DNA of 64,000 nt from Monodelphis domestica (GCF_027887165.1 NC_077229.1:345321380-345385379); one strand, 5' to 3'; positions 45,146 through 57,998 are shown, numbered from the stretch's first letter. The notes: generated by a model from the letters alone, not told the origin. Translations and numbers: made by a program.

Positions 45146-46024
45146 ACATTAGTCAGGGATTTAAAGAGGAAGGGCTATTTCTTATTTTAGGCAGATTTAT
45201 GGAGTCTGGCTTATGGGAGGACGTGGTCCTTAGGCTGTTTATATTATTTAGAAAATGAGATGAGACTCAGGGGAGCCTCAAGGGTCTGTGTAGGGCATTG
45301 CAACACTATTTTGGTGTCCCTAGAAGAAAGTTCTAGAGCACAGGTGTGTCTGTCCCTCAGGAAAGCTGCTGGGGAAGAGTGTCTATTGCCCTTCCATGGG
45401 TATCTGTCATTCTATTCCAGCACTATTTAGTTTCATGTGGCTGGAGGTCATCGCTCTTGGAAGGGCCCTATGTTCTCCATAAATCAAGCCCATCTTTCAT
45501 TTGCTAAGAGATTTCCCCCTTGCTGGGGAAACCCTGCATCCTGTGTGTCTGCTCCATTTTGCCTTTGGCTCAGCTAAGAATGAGAATAAGCCAGCTAGCT
45601 CTCATAACACATGCCTTGGACTGAAAATTATGCTCATTTGTTCAGTGCAGGAATTATCTGATTATCTAGATGGAGCTTTCTATTTTTTCTCTGGTAAATG
45701 CAATTTTAAAGGAATTACAAGCTAATATGTCTGCCTCCAAAATAATCATTTCGTGATTGGTTCATAAACAGACACAAGGAACCCCAGTTGAGGCTAAATG
45801 AGGAGGATACATTCTTGAATAAGAGGCTTTCCATACTTAGAGAAAGCTGTATTTATTTGTACACCCACATGCTGCCTATGCTATATAAAGTTCAAACAAC
45901 AAGTCTGAAAAAAGCAAAAGGATCTTAGACTATATGCCAATCAAAGAAAAAAAAATCCTGAGAATGGCATGAAATGTTGTCTCATACTGCTCCCATTCCC
46001 CAATTTGGTTAGTAGCCAAATTAA
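45146..46024. other. unassigned sequence
   Basis: No gene or repeat recognised. A 74-codon open frame at 45,501-45,725 lacks family features. Confidence 0.4.
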
Positions 46025-46290
46025 AATCCTAATGATAATAATAATAAAAGTCACATTTATTAGAATTTATAGTATAAAATATATTTCTTTCCCAATAGCC
46101 TATAAGATAAGCAATAGTACATAACTATATCTGCTTTACTGATGAGGATATTAAGGCTCAATGAGGTATTTTACCTAAAGTAATAAGCTAGAAAGTCATA
46201 GTGCTGGGAGCCAAACCAAGACCTTCCACTTCCTGGAACACTTGGGTTATTTCCACTATACAGTGCTACCTCTAAACCAGCTCTGTCTGA
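46025..46290 (-). mobile_element. MIR-like SINE
   Basis: 'ctgctttactgatgaggatattaaggctcaatgaggtattttacc ... gagccaaaccaagaccttcc' is antisense MIR. Confidence 0.65.
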
Positions 46291-46319
46291 ACACAATTTT
46301 CTATGAGGTTTCCTCTTTA

Positions 46320-46930
46320 ATTTTTTTTAAAAATTTGTTTCCTAGTTACATCAAAACTCACAGGTATCTCCCTCCCTCCCTCCCTCCCTCCCTCCCCTAC
46401 ACTAGAGAAAGCATCATTTGATCAAAAAAAAGTATGTCTTTCATGTTTCTCTTTATCAGTTCTTTCTCTGGAGGTGGACATCCATAAATATTCTTCAAGC
46501 ATTCATTCTATAACTATCTATAATGTTATATTGGTTATATTCATTTTATTCTTCATAATTTCATGTATGTTTTTCCATGTTTTGAGTAAAAAATTAGCTG
46601 GCTTGTCATTTCTTGTGACACAGTAGTTTTCCATCACAATCATGTCATTACTTGTTTAGCCATTCCCCAGTTGATGGACATCCCCTCAATTTCCAGTTCT
46701 TTGCCACCAGAAAGAGAACTGCTATCAATATTTTAGACGGTATAGATTTTTTCCTTTTTCCCCTGACCTCCTTGGGAAACATAGCCAAGAGTGGAATTAT
46801 AGGGTCTCAGGATATACTCAGTTTTGTAACCCTCTGGGCATAATTCCAGATTGCTCTCTAAAATGCAGTTCACAGTTCCACCAATACTGTATTAGTGTCC
46901 CCATTTTTCCACATTGAGGCTTGTTATAAA
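46320..46930 (-). mobile_element. older LINE-1 3' end
   Basis: Antisense 3'UTR ('gttctttctctggaggtggacatcc') and ORF2 tail ('gtttagccattccccagttgatggacatcccctcaatttccagttctttgcc'). A CTCC microsatellite at about 46,370-46,397 lies within. Confidence 0.85.
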
Positions 46931-48594
46931 AGGGGGAAAATAGTTATCCTTATTGATATCAAGCAGGTATTTTTTTCTGGGAAAGGCAAATGGAGGAGTT
47001 GGCCGAACTGGTTTTTATCACAATCCAGAACATAATTTCATGAGATTCATGGTGTGTACCATACAGAACTCTGACAAGCTGAAATATAAAAAGACCACCA
47101 TAAGAATTATAGCTTATGAACCAGCTACTATTAGAGAATGAGGAGGTTGACAAATTCCAAATGATATTTTCCAAAGTAAACCAATATATTTAATGGCATC
47201 AGAGGATCATGGGGTCAAAGACTTAGATCCTTGAAGTCATCCAGATCAGAAAGAATGATTTAAAAAGTGTTTTGGAATAAATGACTCAGGTCTGAGAAAT
47301 GAAAAAAACAACAACATGAAAAATACCATGTTATCAAAGAATAACTGTGCATGAAAAGCAGATGTACGCAGAGGGGGGAAATGGTAGCTGGTCACACAGG
47401 GAGAAGTAGGGTGACATGCATAGTCTTTGGTATCTATGGGATGAGGCTTCTAGTATACTGGATAAATTTCCTTCTGAGAACTTGGAGATGAAATACCAGA
47501 TTAGGAAAGTATAGATGGTTTGCATGCTGCCACCTTGGAGAAAGTACCCATATTGAGGAATTCAACAATCCATTGCAATATAGAAGCGAATTCAAGATAA
47601 AATTTTCTGAAATGCATTTTAATATGGGTGATAACCCAGCTGTAGGCAAACCTCAAGTTGATTGAGTGACATCTAGTTTTCCTTAATTTCTTCTTCAGTC
47701 ACATAACTATCAATAAAGCCTTTGGAAAGAAGGAAAGAAGAAACACTTCAGGGGAAGCATGGATTCTAGCCTTTCAGGATAGAGGGCTCTCTTTTTTCCC
47801 CCTCACATGTCCCCGGATTACTTCCAGTGGTCAGAGAAAAGTGCAACCTCTATGTCCTGCCAGCAAAGACAACCTCCTATCAGAATTCTGACTGTCACCC
47901 TGCCCAGTGCTCTTTCTAGTGAACCATGCACAATGTATTTTTGTTAGATGTAGTCCTAGTTGAAATAAAAAGAGGAATTGGGATTTTATTTTTCAAGAGT
48001 TGGTTTGAGACGGATTTGCCTAAAGGGGATTTGGCCTCAGACATTTGGAACAGGGCATCTGGAGATCCCTTATCAGAGCCATGTTGGCCTGAGAAACCAG
48101 CTGGCTGGAAGGTCACAGCATGTTCCCAAGACTTATGTTTGGAAACATACTCTGGCACTGACACGAGTCCTTTAGGAAGGGAAGGCTTGGAGGGTCATGG
48201 ACAGGGTCCAAGTGAGTTGTTAAGACCTGAATTCCAGAATCCCAACAAAGCTGTTTTGTGGCATCAGCATTGGCAAATGAATGAAAGCCCCCAACTGTGA
48301 GTTTGGGGTGAGAAGAGGCAAGAGACAGACAATTGACAGAGGCATTGTGGACTTGTACTATCTCTTTCAGGAGTTGCTGCTGTTGTTGAAACCAGAACCA
48401 CAACTTTATTGGGGTATAGAACTCTCAACGAGGAAAGTTCCTCTGCCCACACAAGCCTATGCCTACTTTGCAATTCAAAATCTTACATAGAGATGGTGCA
48501 GTGGCCCTGGCATCAGGATGACATCTAGTTCTAGTTATTGCATATTTATAATTACTCACATCTAGGATATTATTATGTTACATATTAACAACAA
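46931..48594. other. unassigned sequence
   Basis: No repeat family or gene recognised. The open frame 47,926-48,300 (124 codons) and its overlaps have no domain or splice support. Confidence 0.35.
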
Positions 48595-49900
48595 CGAAAA
48601 AAAGGAATTAAGTTTGGACCAGAAACTCATATCATTATACTATGATAAGCTCCAAATGGTTACATGAGTTAGATATAAAAGGCCACATCATAAGAAAATT
48701 AGAGAAGTGACTATGGATGAATAGAATAGGGAGGATCAAAGAAGACAGAGAATTTTGATTAAGCAAAACTGAAGTTTTTGTAGAAACAAAAGCAATGTAA
48801 CTAAAATTAGAAGGGAAGCAACAAATTGGGAAACAATCTTCATAACAAAAACCTCTGACAAAGACCAAATTACTCAAATTTATAAAGAGCTAAATCAATT
48901 GTACAAAAAATCAAGCCATTCTCCAATTGATAAATGGGCAAGGGACATGAATAGATAGTTTTCAATTAAAGAAATCAAAACTATTAATAAGCACATGAAA
49001 AAGTGCTCTACATCTCTGATAATCAGAGAGATGCAAATCAAAACAACTCTGAGGTATCACCTCATACCTAGCAGATTGGCCAACATGACAGCAAAGGAAA
49101 GTAATGAATGCTGAAGGGGATGTGGCAAAGTGGGGACACTAATTCATTGCTGGTGGAGCTGTGAATTGATCCAACCATTCTGGAGGGCAATTTGGAACTA
49201 TGCCCAAAGGGTGATAAAAGACTGTCTGCCCTTCGATCCAGCCCTAGCACTGCTGGATTTATACCCCAAAGAGATAATAAGGAAAAAGACTTGTACAAGA
49301 ATATTCATAGCTGCGCTCTTTGTGGTGGCCAAAAATCAGAAAATGAGGGGATGCCCTTCAATTGGAGAATGGCTGAACAAATTGTGGTATATGTTGGTGA
49401 TGGAATACTATTGTGCCTGAAGGAATAATAAAGTGGAGGAATTCCATGGAGACTGGAACAACCTCCAGGAATTGATGCAGAGTGAAAGGAGCAGAACCAG
49501 GAGAACATTGTACACAGAGACTGATATACTGTGGTTCAATTGAACGTAATGGAATTCTCCATTAGTGTCAATGCAATGTCCCTGAACATTCTGCAGGGAT
49601 CTAGGAGAAAAAACACTATTCATAAGCAGAGGACAAACTGTGGGAGTAAAAACACCGAGGAAAGGCAACTGCTGGACTACAGGGGTTGAGGGAATATGAC
49701 TGAGGAGAGACTCTAAATGAGTACCCTAATGCAAATACCAACAACAAGGAAATGGGTTCGGAGCAAGGACACATGTGATACCCAGTGGAATAGTGCATCG
49801 GCTAGGGGAAGGATGGCAGGAGGCAGGGGGGAGTAAAAGAAAATGAGCTCTGGTTCCAATGAATAATGTATGAAAATAATGTTTAAAAAACAAAACAAAA
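48595..49900 (+). mobile_element. LINE-1 3' end, about 1.3 kb
   Basis: Runs from ORF2 ('ccaaatggttacatgagttagatataaaaggccacatc') through 'aaaacaactctgaggtatcacctcatacctagcag' and the C-terminus at 49,130-49,430 (CELIQPFWRAIWNYAQRV) to the 3'UTR and an A-rich tail. Frames are interrupted in the first half. Confidence 0.93.
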
Positions 49901-49904
49901 CAAT

Positions 49905-50188
49905 GCAGCCAGAATTAGGAGGGAAACTTGGTGGTGGGGGATAGGATTTTTGTAGCAACTGTATTTAATGAGGATCTGATATCCAAAATATATACGGAAT
50001 TGATACAAGTACAGAAGGATTACAACCGTTTCCCCAATATGTAATTAATTGGTCAAAGGATATGAATAGACAGTTTCTCCAAGGAACAGATCCAAGAAGT
50101 CAATAATCATGTAAAAATACTCTAGATCACTAATAATTAGAAATGCAAATTAAAAGAACTTGGGTTTCACTTTATATTTATCAGTTTA
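49905..50188 (+). mobile_element. older LINE-1 ORF2 fragment
   Basis: 'tttgtagcaactgtatttaatgaggatctgatatccaaaatatatacgg ... catgtaaaaatactctagatcactaataattagaaatgcaaattaaaa' is a diverged version of the ORF2 stretch at 59.8-59.95 kb. Confidence 0.75.
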
Positions 50189-50189
50189 A

Positions 50190-50405
50190 CTAAAATTCAG
50201 TCTCAGTTACTTACCTGCTATGTGACCCCAGGCAAATCACTGGATCTGTTTGCCTCAGTCTCTTCAACTATAAAGTGAGTAACAGCTACCTCCAAAAATT
50301 GTTGGGAGGCTTACATGAGATAATATTTTTAGATGAGCACAAATGTGCTTAGTAGAGTGCCTGGCATGTTGTGGTTGCCATAGAAATGTGTATTTCCTTC
50401 CCACC
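50190..50405 (+). mobile_element. MIR-like SINE
   Basis: 'acctgctatgtgaccccaggcaaatcactggatctgtttgcctcagtctcttcaactataaag ... tagtagagtgcctggcatgttgtgg'. Confidence 0.85.
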
Positions 50406-51030
50406 CTTCCTTCTTACAGTTTCCTGAGAGCATCCAGAGGTTAAGTGACTCAAAGAACTCTTAATCTGAGCCCAGATCTTCCTTTAAGGCTGGCTCTCGA
50501 ATTCACCATGCCAAACTACCTCTCCTTCAGCAGGGATTTTTTTTTTTTAGTTGGAGTTTGATGACTACTGGGGTAGATTTATGGAAGACCTTGTGGAAGG
50601 GAAGAAGGCGTGTTTACCTCTGGGAAAGGGAGATAATTCTAGAATGTAGTATGTTTATGTTAGTAGAAATGCCTTTGGCATGTAGGAAAACCAAGTAAAT
50701 CCCTGAGGTCTCTTTGTGTTATCCCTCTACAGGTTAATTTAGTGACCCAGGGTAAGTTATATTTACCCTGTGCCTTGTTTTCTTCATCTGTGAAATGGGG
50801 TTTGCCTTTGCCACTTCAGAGTTCCAGGGATCTGAGTTAATATGTCTAGATCTCTGCGGGTTAATCTGGTGCATTCTGGGCCAATAGTGGTCCTTCTACC
50901 TTCTGGAAATCTTTCCTCCTGCCTCTTTTCTCCAACATACTTAACCTTACTATTTTTGCTAGAAGTTAATGATAGAAGAAATTAAAAGAAAATTCCATGC
51001 ATTAGCACCCATTGAGAGAGAATTTTAGTC
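50406..51030. other. mostly unassigned; MIR-like piece at 50735-50840
   Basis: 'gtgacccagggtaagttatatttaccctgtgccttgttttcttcatctgtgaaatgggg' is MIR-like. Otherwise nothing recognised. Confidence 0.45.
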
Positions 51031-51119
51031 TGAAAACAGCCTGAGAATAATCTCTATGGGCATAAGATCTTACACAAAATCCAGCTGTTTCAGACATCTT
51101 CCTGCGTGCCATAGGAGAG
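51031..51119 (-). repeat. 89-bp inverted repeat, left arm
   Basis: The reverse complement of this arm matches 52,059-52,147 without gaps and with three mismatches. On the minus strand it reads MSETAGFCVRSYAHRDYSQ. Weaker similarity continues about 10 bases inward ('gagggt'). Confidence 0.95.
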
Positions 51120-52058
51120 ACCGAGGGTAGAATACTGGGGTTACCTGCTGTAGGCTTGCAGCTTTCAGTGGGTGGGGTACATTCCATTATGCTTATAGTA
51201 TGCATTGGGTGCTTAGAAATGAGTCACACATTTAAATGAGCTATTTTTAACATAGTGAAAGGCTAGTAGGAGGAATATTTGATTTTTTAAATAATATTAT
51301 AAATTATGAAGCAAATAAAAGAAATTTCTCTATATTCATGATTTATTCCTGGCTAACACAGCAATTCTCAGTAATTAGAAAAGGCTTTAAGACCTCCAAA
51401 AGGAGAATCTGGTGACAGTGTTCCTAGTAAGTCAGAGAAGCAAAGACCCTAACAAATGAGTTCAGGTCAGACATTAACATCTGGAAATGTAAAAGGTTTG
51501 GGAAAAATCACCTGTGAGTTGCTAATTCAGTTTTCCTTCAGTGAATATAATGATAATTAGAAGAAAATGAGTTAGGTAAAATTAAATGATAATCATTGGA
51601 ATATGCAGGAAGAAATGAAAAAAGATTCTAGAAATGCCTTTTAAAAACATAATTTTAAGAGTTCAATTTCCATGTCACCTATTTCCCTTCCTCCCTTCTC
51701 CCCATTCCCTCCCCCAGAAAAAAAAAAAGTGTCAAGCAATTGGAGTAATTTAATTCAGAGTGAAGAAAAGGACAAAAACCTTCAATTGTCTTTATCCTGA
51801 ATAGGATTGATGGAACAGTGTATTTCTGAGAGGGAATGAAATAAAATAGCTAATGAAGAAAAATCTTGCAAAAGGCACTTTGCTTTTATGGGCTCCTCAA
51901 ATTCAGTCTGAGAAAAGGCATTCTAACAGCTAATAGCTCTCACTGCCAGAGTTCAGAGAATTCAAGGCAATTGTAGGAAAGTACCCAACCTGGCTGTTCT
52001 AAAACTCAGTTACAAGGAGGGAAGAGTGATGCTTGAAGTTTAGGACTCGACCCTCAGA
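51120..52058. other. 939-bp loop between the inverted-repeat arms
   Basis: AT-rich, with no significant open frame and no recognised repeat. A run of A at about 51,717. It contains nothing that looks like a transposase. Confidence 0.5.
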
Positions 52059-52147
52059 CTCTCCTGTGGCACACAGGAAGATGTCTGAAACAGCTGGATT
52101 TTGTGTAAGATCTTATGACCATAGAGATTATTCTCAGGCTGTTTTCA
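52059..52147 (+). repeat. 89-bp inverted repeat, right arm
   Basis: Mate of 51,031-51,119. On the plus strand an ATG at 52,081 opens MSETAGFCVRSYDHRDYSQ, which ends at stops beyond the arm. One of the three differences changes Ala to Asp; the other two lie before the ATG. Confidence 0.95.
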
Positions 52148-52219
52148 AGTATGGAGCTGCCTGCTTTTCAAAAGGGTGTTTGTAAATAGATTATCTTGGT
52201 TCCTCAAAACTCTGCAGAA

Positions 52220-52424
52220 GAAGGGTAGCTAGACAGTTCAGTGAATAAAGAGCCAGGCTTGGAGATGGGAAATCCTGAGTTAAAATCGGGTCCCAGACAC
52301 TTCCTAGCTGTGTGACCCTGGGTAAGTCACTTAACCCCTATTGCCTGAAACTTAACATCTCTTCTGCCTTGGAAACAATACACAGTATTGATTCTAAGAC
52401 AGGAAGGAAGGGTTTAAAAAAAAC
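52220..52424 (+). mobile_element. tRNA-derived SINE
   Basis: 'gggtagctagacagttcagtgaataaagagccaggcttggagatggg' to 'cacagtattgattctaagacaggaaggaaggg' and an A-tail. Confidence 0.9.
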
Positions 52425-52444
52425 AAAACAAAAAAAACTTCTAT

Positions 52445-53365
52445 TGAGGCACCACAACAGATAACAGCATCACCATTTTATAGATGAAGAAACTAGGACA
52501 GAGTAACTATTTTGGTCTATATTCCAAAGCAAGAAAGAAGAAAAGCCAAGATTAGACCTTCGGCTTCATGGCTTGTTTGTGGTTCATTCTTCTTCCCATT
52601 TTACAGTTCTGTTGACATTAGCTCAGAGGGGTGGCTGTGATTTCAGTAACAACTCTTAGGAAGAGCCTCATCTTAGGACTAGTTTCTAAACATCCAGTTG
52701 TAGTATCATAGAAATCGAAGCCAGGAAAGATGAAGGTGGGGATAATTTATCCCCAGATCCTGGTTTCACAGATGAGAGAACAAAGACCCAGAAAGGGTAA
52801 GTAACTTGACCAAGGTACATGGATATTAGAAAACAAGAGTCAGTGTTTGAACTCAGATTTTCTGCTTCCAAATCTAGGGTTCTTTTCACCACACCATGCT
52901 GCTGCCTGATGTTGGTAAGAAGAGAAGAATTTGATGTAATTTGTATAAGCGTACAAGTGGTGGGAGAGAAAATAAACCCAGAAGTGAAGAGGATTACAAA
53001 CACACACACACACACATGAAGATTCTACTTCATACCTTTGGGATTGCAAATTTTTTTATTTGTAAGGGACATTTCCGATCATTTTGCCCTATTCTCTCAT
53101 TTTACAGGTGAGAAAAATGAGGCCCCCAGAGATTCAAACTCAGATCTTTTCTGTCTCATGCCCAAGGCTTCCTCTCACACAAATAAAAATATTTCTCCTC
53201 AAAATTCAGTGGAAAGGGCACTGAATCTAGTCCTGGAGTCTAGCTCTAGCTAGGTCATCTCTGTGACGATCACAGAGTCACCATACTGATTTTGACTTCA
53301 CTTTCCTTACCTATAAAATAAAGGGCTTTAATTTGAGGTTCTTTCTAGGTTTCCTAGTAACATCT
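52445..53365. mobile_element. cluster of MIR-like SINE fragments
   Basis: Antisense pieces at 52,470-52,560 ('cattttatagatgaagaaactaggacagag'), 52,690-52,910 ('tttcacagatgagagaacaaagacccagaaagggtaagtaacttgacc') and 53,060-53,200 ('cattttacaggtgagaaaaatgaggccc'); a sense piece at 53,205-53,360. A (CA)n run sits at 53,000-53,017. Confidence 0.75.
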
Positions 53366-53519
53366 TATGATAAACGATGTATCCAGGTGATATCACTAGA
53401 AGTGGAAAATCTGGGACTGAAATCCAAGTGGTGCTACACCACACTATAACCTTACCCTCTCCCACCATTAACAGTAGCAAAAGATTTGTGAATAATATCA
53501 TAATATCAGAGAACTAATA

Positions 53520-53778
53520 GGTGGATGACAGCTAGGTGGCACAATGGGTAGAACACTGGACCTAGTCTCAAAAAGACACGAGTTTAAATCTGGACTCAGA
53601 CACTTACTAGTTGTGTGATCCTGGGCAAATCACTTAACCCTGTTTGCCTAAGTTTCCTTATCTATAAAATGAGCTGGAGAAGGAAATGGCAAACCACTCT
53701 AGGGTCTTTGCTGAGAAAACCTCAAATGGGGCCACAAAGCGTTAGACAGGACTGAAGCAATTGAACAACAAGAGAGGT
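53520..53778 (+). mobile_element. MAR1-type CORE-SINE with RTE-like tail
   Basis: 'gacagctaggtggcacaatgggtagaacactggacctagtctc' to 'gccacaaagcgttagacaggactgaagcaattgaacaacaa'. Full length. Confidence 0.95.
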
Positions 53779-54309
53779 GGAAAAGATTTTAATGCCATTT
53801 AGTTCAGAGATGTCAAATGCCCTTGATTAAGATTAAAGCTTAATTGGGAAATATTTAACAAAATAAGTAAAAATACAATAGAATATATATAATATTACTA
53901 TGTGGTTTTCTAAATTAAAATGTGGCCTGCAGGGATCTTTCTATGGTTTGGTAGCCCAGTTTCTATTTGAGTAAAATGCCATTAATCTATTCCAACTTCC
54001 TCATTTTACAGAAGAAGAGTTAAGCTTCTTAATTAGATGTTCCTTCTTGGCCATTCTTCAATTCCCACTTATATAGGTGTTCTCAATCTTCAGATGTCAC
54101 GCAGGTGGATTTCAAAGGTATCTTCGCTGAGAATCTTCCTGTGATTTAGCATAGTCCAGGGGGATCATTCCTCTTTGAAACCAGCCAGGATAACAACTAG
54201 AGTGAGCTGTCTGTCTTTGATTAGGCTGATGAAGGCATCTTTCTGGAACAGACAGACTATCAGCAACTGGCTACAAAGGTCAGCATAGATTGAAGCTTGC
54301 AGAAGCTAG
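53779..54309. other. unassigned sequence
   Basis: No gene recognised; possible MIR scrap near 53,980-54,020 ('attccaacttcctcattttacagaagaag'). Confidence 0.4.
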
Positions 54310-54575
54310 AAGCTTTTGATCAAAGAATTTAAGGGAGAGGTTTTGGAAATCATCTAGTCAGACCCCTACTTTTCAGATGGAGAGGCCAGGATGTGGGGAG
54401 TTTACATGGCAGAGTAAAGGACACTCTGCTCCCCTGATCTCTCCACACACAGACGGAGAGGCTAAGGCACTAAGAAGTGGTTTGCTCTGGTCACACAGCT
54501 GTAAGGCAGAAGGAACGAGAATTTAAACCTGGGACTTCTGGAGCCAAAGTCAGTGTTCTTCTCATTGTTGCCAAA
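54310..54575 (-). mobile_element. MIR-like SINE fragments
   Basis: 'cccctacttttcagatggagaggccaggatg' and 'acacagacggagaggctaaggcactaagaagtggtttgctctggtcacacagctg' are antisense MIR cores in tandem. Confidence 0.7.
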
Positions 54576-55445
54576 ATTGGAAAAATCAGGAAAATGGTTC
54601 GCTCCCAGTTCCATGACAGGCAGAGTCCACTATGTTTCTCCTGATACTCTAGACTTACTTCCTTCTGATTGTTTTGATTTTATTCTGATACTGATCTTCA
54701 CAAGGGTTGGTTATCACCAATGAGGTGACAATTTGGAAAGCAGACGCCTCGTCAAAGGCTCCATGAACGACAAATATTACAGAACATACCAAATGTCCTT
54801 AGTGGGTAGGCAAGAAAAGAGTCAAATTTCTGCCTTTTTTATTTTTTGAGAGAATAAGTGTCGAGTAGTTGCTCACTCAAGTTCAGCCTAAGGTCTGACC
54901 TCGCCAGTAGATGGTGCTATGACAAAAGCAATCCAGAGGACATGTTTGCAACCCAGGAAAAGAAACGTCCACTCAAGCTTTAAGACATGTCCTCACAGCC
55001 AGCTAGGAAGCAGAGAGTGACTGGCTTTGGGAGAGGAGGGTCATCGGGGCAGATGGTGCAATCAGACTTTGGAATGGGGATCTTGGCACAGAAAGGAGGA
55101 GGATGGGTCATGCTTTCCAAGATGATCTCTTTCCAGCATCCCCTATATCCAAAACAATCACACAGATACACGCTTAAAGACTTCAAAGAGGAAAAAAGGA
55201 ACTGCTCACAACAAACTGGGGTCAGGCATGACAGCCTGCTTATGACTACTTGTATCATTTGGACCCACGTGTGTCATGTCTCCCTAACTATATTGCATGT
55301 CTCACTCCCCACCCCCTTTTTTTTCTACCCAGCAGCTAGCATAATCTTATGCTACTCTCTATCCCAGGCCACTGGACAGTCTTAGACCTTTATTTTTGCA
55401 AGCCAAGGTCTGCACTAGAAAGATATTGTGTGCAAGAAATTCCTC
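54576..55445. other. unassigned sequence with a 132-codon open frame
   Basis: The plus-strand frame 54,987-55,385 is open for 132 codons but has no recognised domain, and its second half is low-complexity hydrophobic. I do not call it a gene. Confidence 0.35.
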
Positions 55446-57984
55446 TCCAGCCTTCTAATAAAAAATCAGAGACTGATTTATTCTACCAATGTCTTCTTCC
55501 ATGGTACTGCCCTTCTCTCTCACCATAGCTTTCTTTAGGGCTGGTAAATATCTACTTCTTGCTCTTGAAATTCCTGATTTAGATCCCGTGGAGACAAAAA
55601 CCTCTTTTCATTGTTGTCTCTCTGCATTCATTCTGTCCCACTTTGGCTCTCCCCTTTGCCCTGTCCCTACTCTCACTTTGCATCATGCCCTATGTAGCCC
55701 CTGCTCTATTGTGAAATTCCCCTTCATCAGCAATCTTTTCCCCCAAAGCTCCTGTCTTAAGCTGATAATTGAAACCTGGCTATGCCCCAAAAGGCACCTC
55801 ATCCCATGACCCTCTCCAATATTGACTATTTCTTTTATGTACCACTCCAGTCCTTGTGCCATTTCTGAAAACTTCCCTTAGCTACTATCACTTTCCTTTG
55901 AAGTTTGAACTGGCCATTATCTCTCTTATCTAGACAAGATATCCTTGTTGCTGCCTTCTATCAACCTTCCTTCCTCTTTTAATAGGTTTAGTATCTAGTT
56001 ATTCCATTCTCCACCTTCAATGCTTGCCTTCTTTCTTGGTAATTTTGATATTTTAGGTGATGACCTAAATAAAGCTTCAACTTTCATGATGTCAGTCCCC
56101 AATTCCACCTCAGCCATCTGACTTCATCATAAAACAGAAACTGTTCCCCTGGGGGAAAAGATCATGGACCTCACCCTGACCACTTTCTGCCCCACATCTG
56201 TGATTATTACCTCACTCCTCCTAAATTTCATTTTTGTCATCACTGAAAATCTTAGTCCCTCATGGTTATCCCAGATGATCAAATCTGCCTCTTCAGGCTA
56301 GATCCTAGCTAATCAGTTCAACAACGTGCTGTCCTATATTCTTGACTCCCTGCCTATCCTAATCCATTGCCCCTGGTTACTAACACTATCAGAAAGTAAT
56401 AAACCTTTGAAGACTTTCTAATCTCAACTGGGCTCTCACCACTGAAAAGAGATTGTTTATCTTATTTATTTCTTCCCATACCATGTTTTGACCTTTCAAG
56501 TCTCCAACTTCACTCCTCATCCCTTGGCTCTGATAATGACCTAGTCTACTTCTTTACTAACATTGAAAATGAGCTTCCATTAACACCCTTTCTCCACACC
56601 CCAAAATCTCTTTTGCTCCACTTTGAGATATGGACTTTCTTGCCAAAGACAACTCTCACCACTTGTGCCCCTAATCCTATTCCCAACTGTCTTGTTTAGA
56701 ATGTGGTTCATTCTCCATCTCATTCCCAAGCTTTATTGACTTGCTTTTCCAGTGATGTTCCCCTCTATTTGAAAAACTTCGCTGGACCCTTCAATTCCTT
56801 CAAGCTATCACTTAACATTTTGCTAGCCTTTCATTTCTAAACTCCCGAAAAGGGCATTCTATATTCCTCTGCTTCCACCTCTTTACCTCTCATTTATTTC
56901 TCAGCCCTTTATAGTCTAGGTTTTAACCACACCATTCTACTGAAACTGTGGCCAAAGGTTACCCATATTCTGATGGATCAATCCCATGACCTTTTTGGAA
57001 TCTCTACCCTGACTTGAGCTTTTTCTAGCACCCCTCCCTGGTAACTAACCTCACCCCTATGATACTCATTTCCCTTGGATTCAATATTTTTCTCTACTTG
57101 TCTTTTCATTACCCCTCCTCTCTTCCCATCTGCCAGGAAATGAGGCTCTGTCCTTAGGCTCTTTTTGATGATCTCATCTTCTACCACATGAATATAATCT
57201 AGTTCAGTCCTTTATGTGGAACTGTAGGCACACAGGGATATTTGCATGCCCTGTGTCTCAAACTCAGCATGTCTGAAAGTGAACTCTACATGTTTCCTAT
57301 TTCTGTGGAAGTCTTAGTCATCTATGCTAGAAATATGCATCATCTTAACTCTTCTTCCTTGTCACGTCCTATATTCAACTGCCATTGGTGATTCTGCTTC
57401 CACAAAAATCTGTTTCTACCTCTTCATCATCTCTCCCGGGCTACAACAGCCTCCTAACTAGTCTCCATTGCTAGTTTCTATAATCCATCCTACTCACAGA
57501 TATCAAAATAAACTTCCTAAAGACACCTGTCTGATCATATCATTGTCCCCAAAACTCACTGGCTATTAATTCTACCATATTCCTTCCCATAGTTATTTTA
57601 CCTCATGCACTCTATGTTCCAGCCAAACTGAATCAGATATTTCTCAGATCAGACTTTTCATTTCCAAACTCAGGGTATCTTTTTAGGCTCTCTCCCATGC
57701 CTAGAACTTCTCTCTGTCTTTTAGAATCTTTTTTCTCCTTTAATGACTTGGCTCATATGACAGGGGCTTCCCTGAAGTCTTTTCCTGATGCCTCTAGCTT
57801 AAAGTATTCTTCTTTTCCTCACACATTCCTTGAGTTCTTGGTTCATTCTTTCATTTACCTCTAGAACATATTGTCTTTTATTATATGTATCTGTATACAG
57901 GTCATCTCCCATTTTTGCAAAGTGAAATGTAAGCTTCTAGAGGGCAGCGGCTGTGTTCTTTTAACTTTGCATCCCTAAGGCTTA
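55446..57984 (+). mobile_element. L2 LINE, ORF2 and 3' region (left part)
   Basis: A long C/T-rich block with L2 landmarks in order: 'ccattctactgaaactgtggccaaaggttacc' (reverse-transcriptase region), 'ctgtgtctcaaactcagcatgtctgaaagtgaactc', 'gggctacaacagcctcctaactagtctcc', and the tail 'aagcttctagagggcagcggctgtg'. The reading frame is decayed. It resumes at 60,842 after an L1 insertion. Confidence 0.8.
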
Positions 57985-57998
57985 CAAAAATGTTTTGC

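Noticed and set aside
47926-48300. 124-codon open frame and overlapping frames
   Set aside because: Several frames are open over the same bases by chance and none carries a motif.
49130-49430. Apparent conserved protein with CWWSCELIQPFW
   Set aside because: It is the C-terminus of LINE-1 ORF2, repeated at 1, 25.7, 35.5 and 60.1 kb.
54987-55385. 132-codon open frame as a possible gene
   Set aside because: No recognised domain, no splice pattern, and a low-complexity second half. It could be revisited with transcript data.
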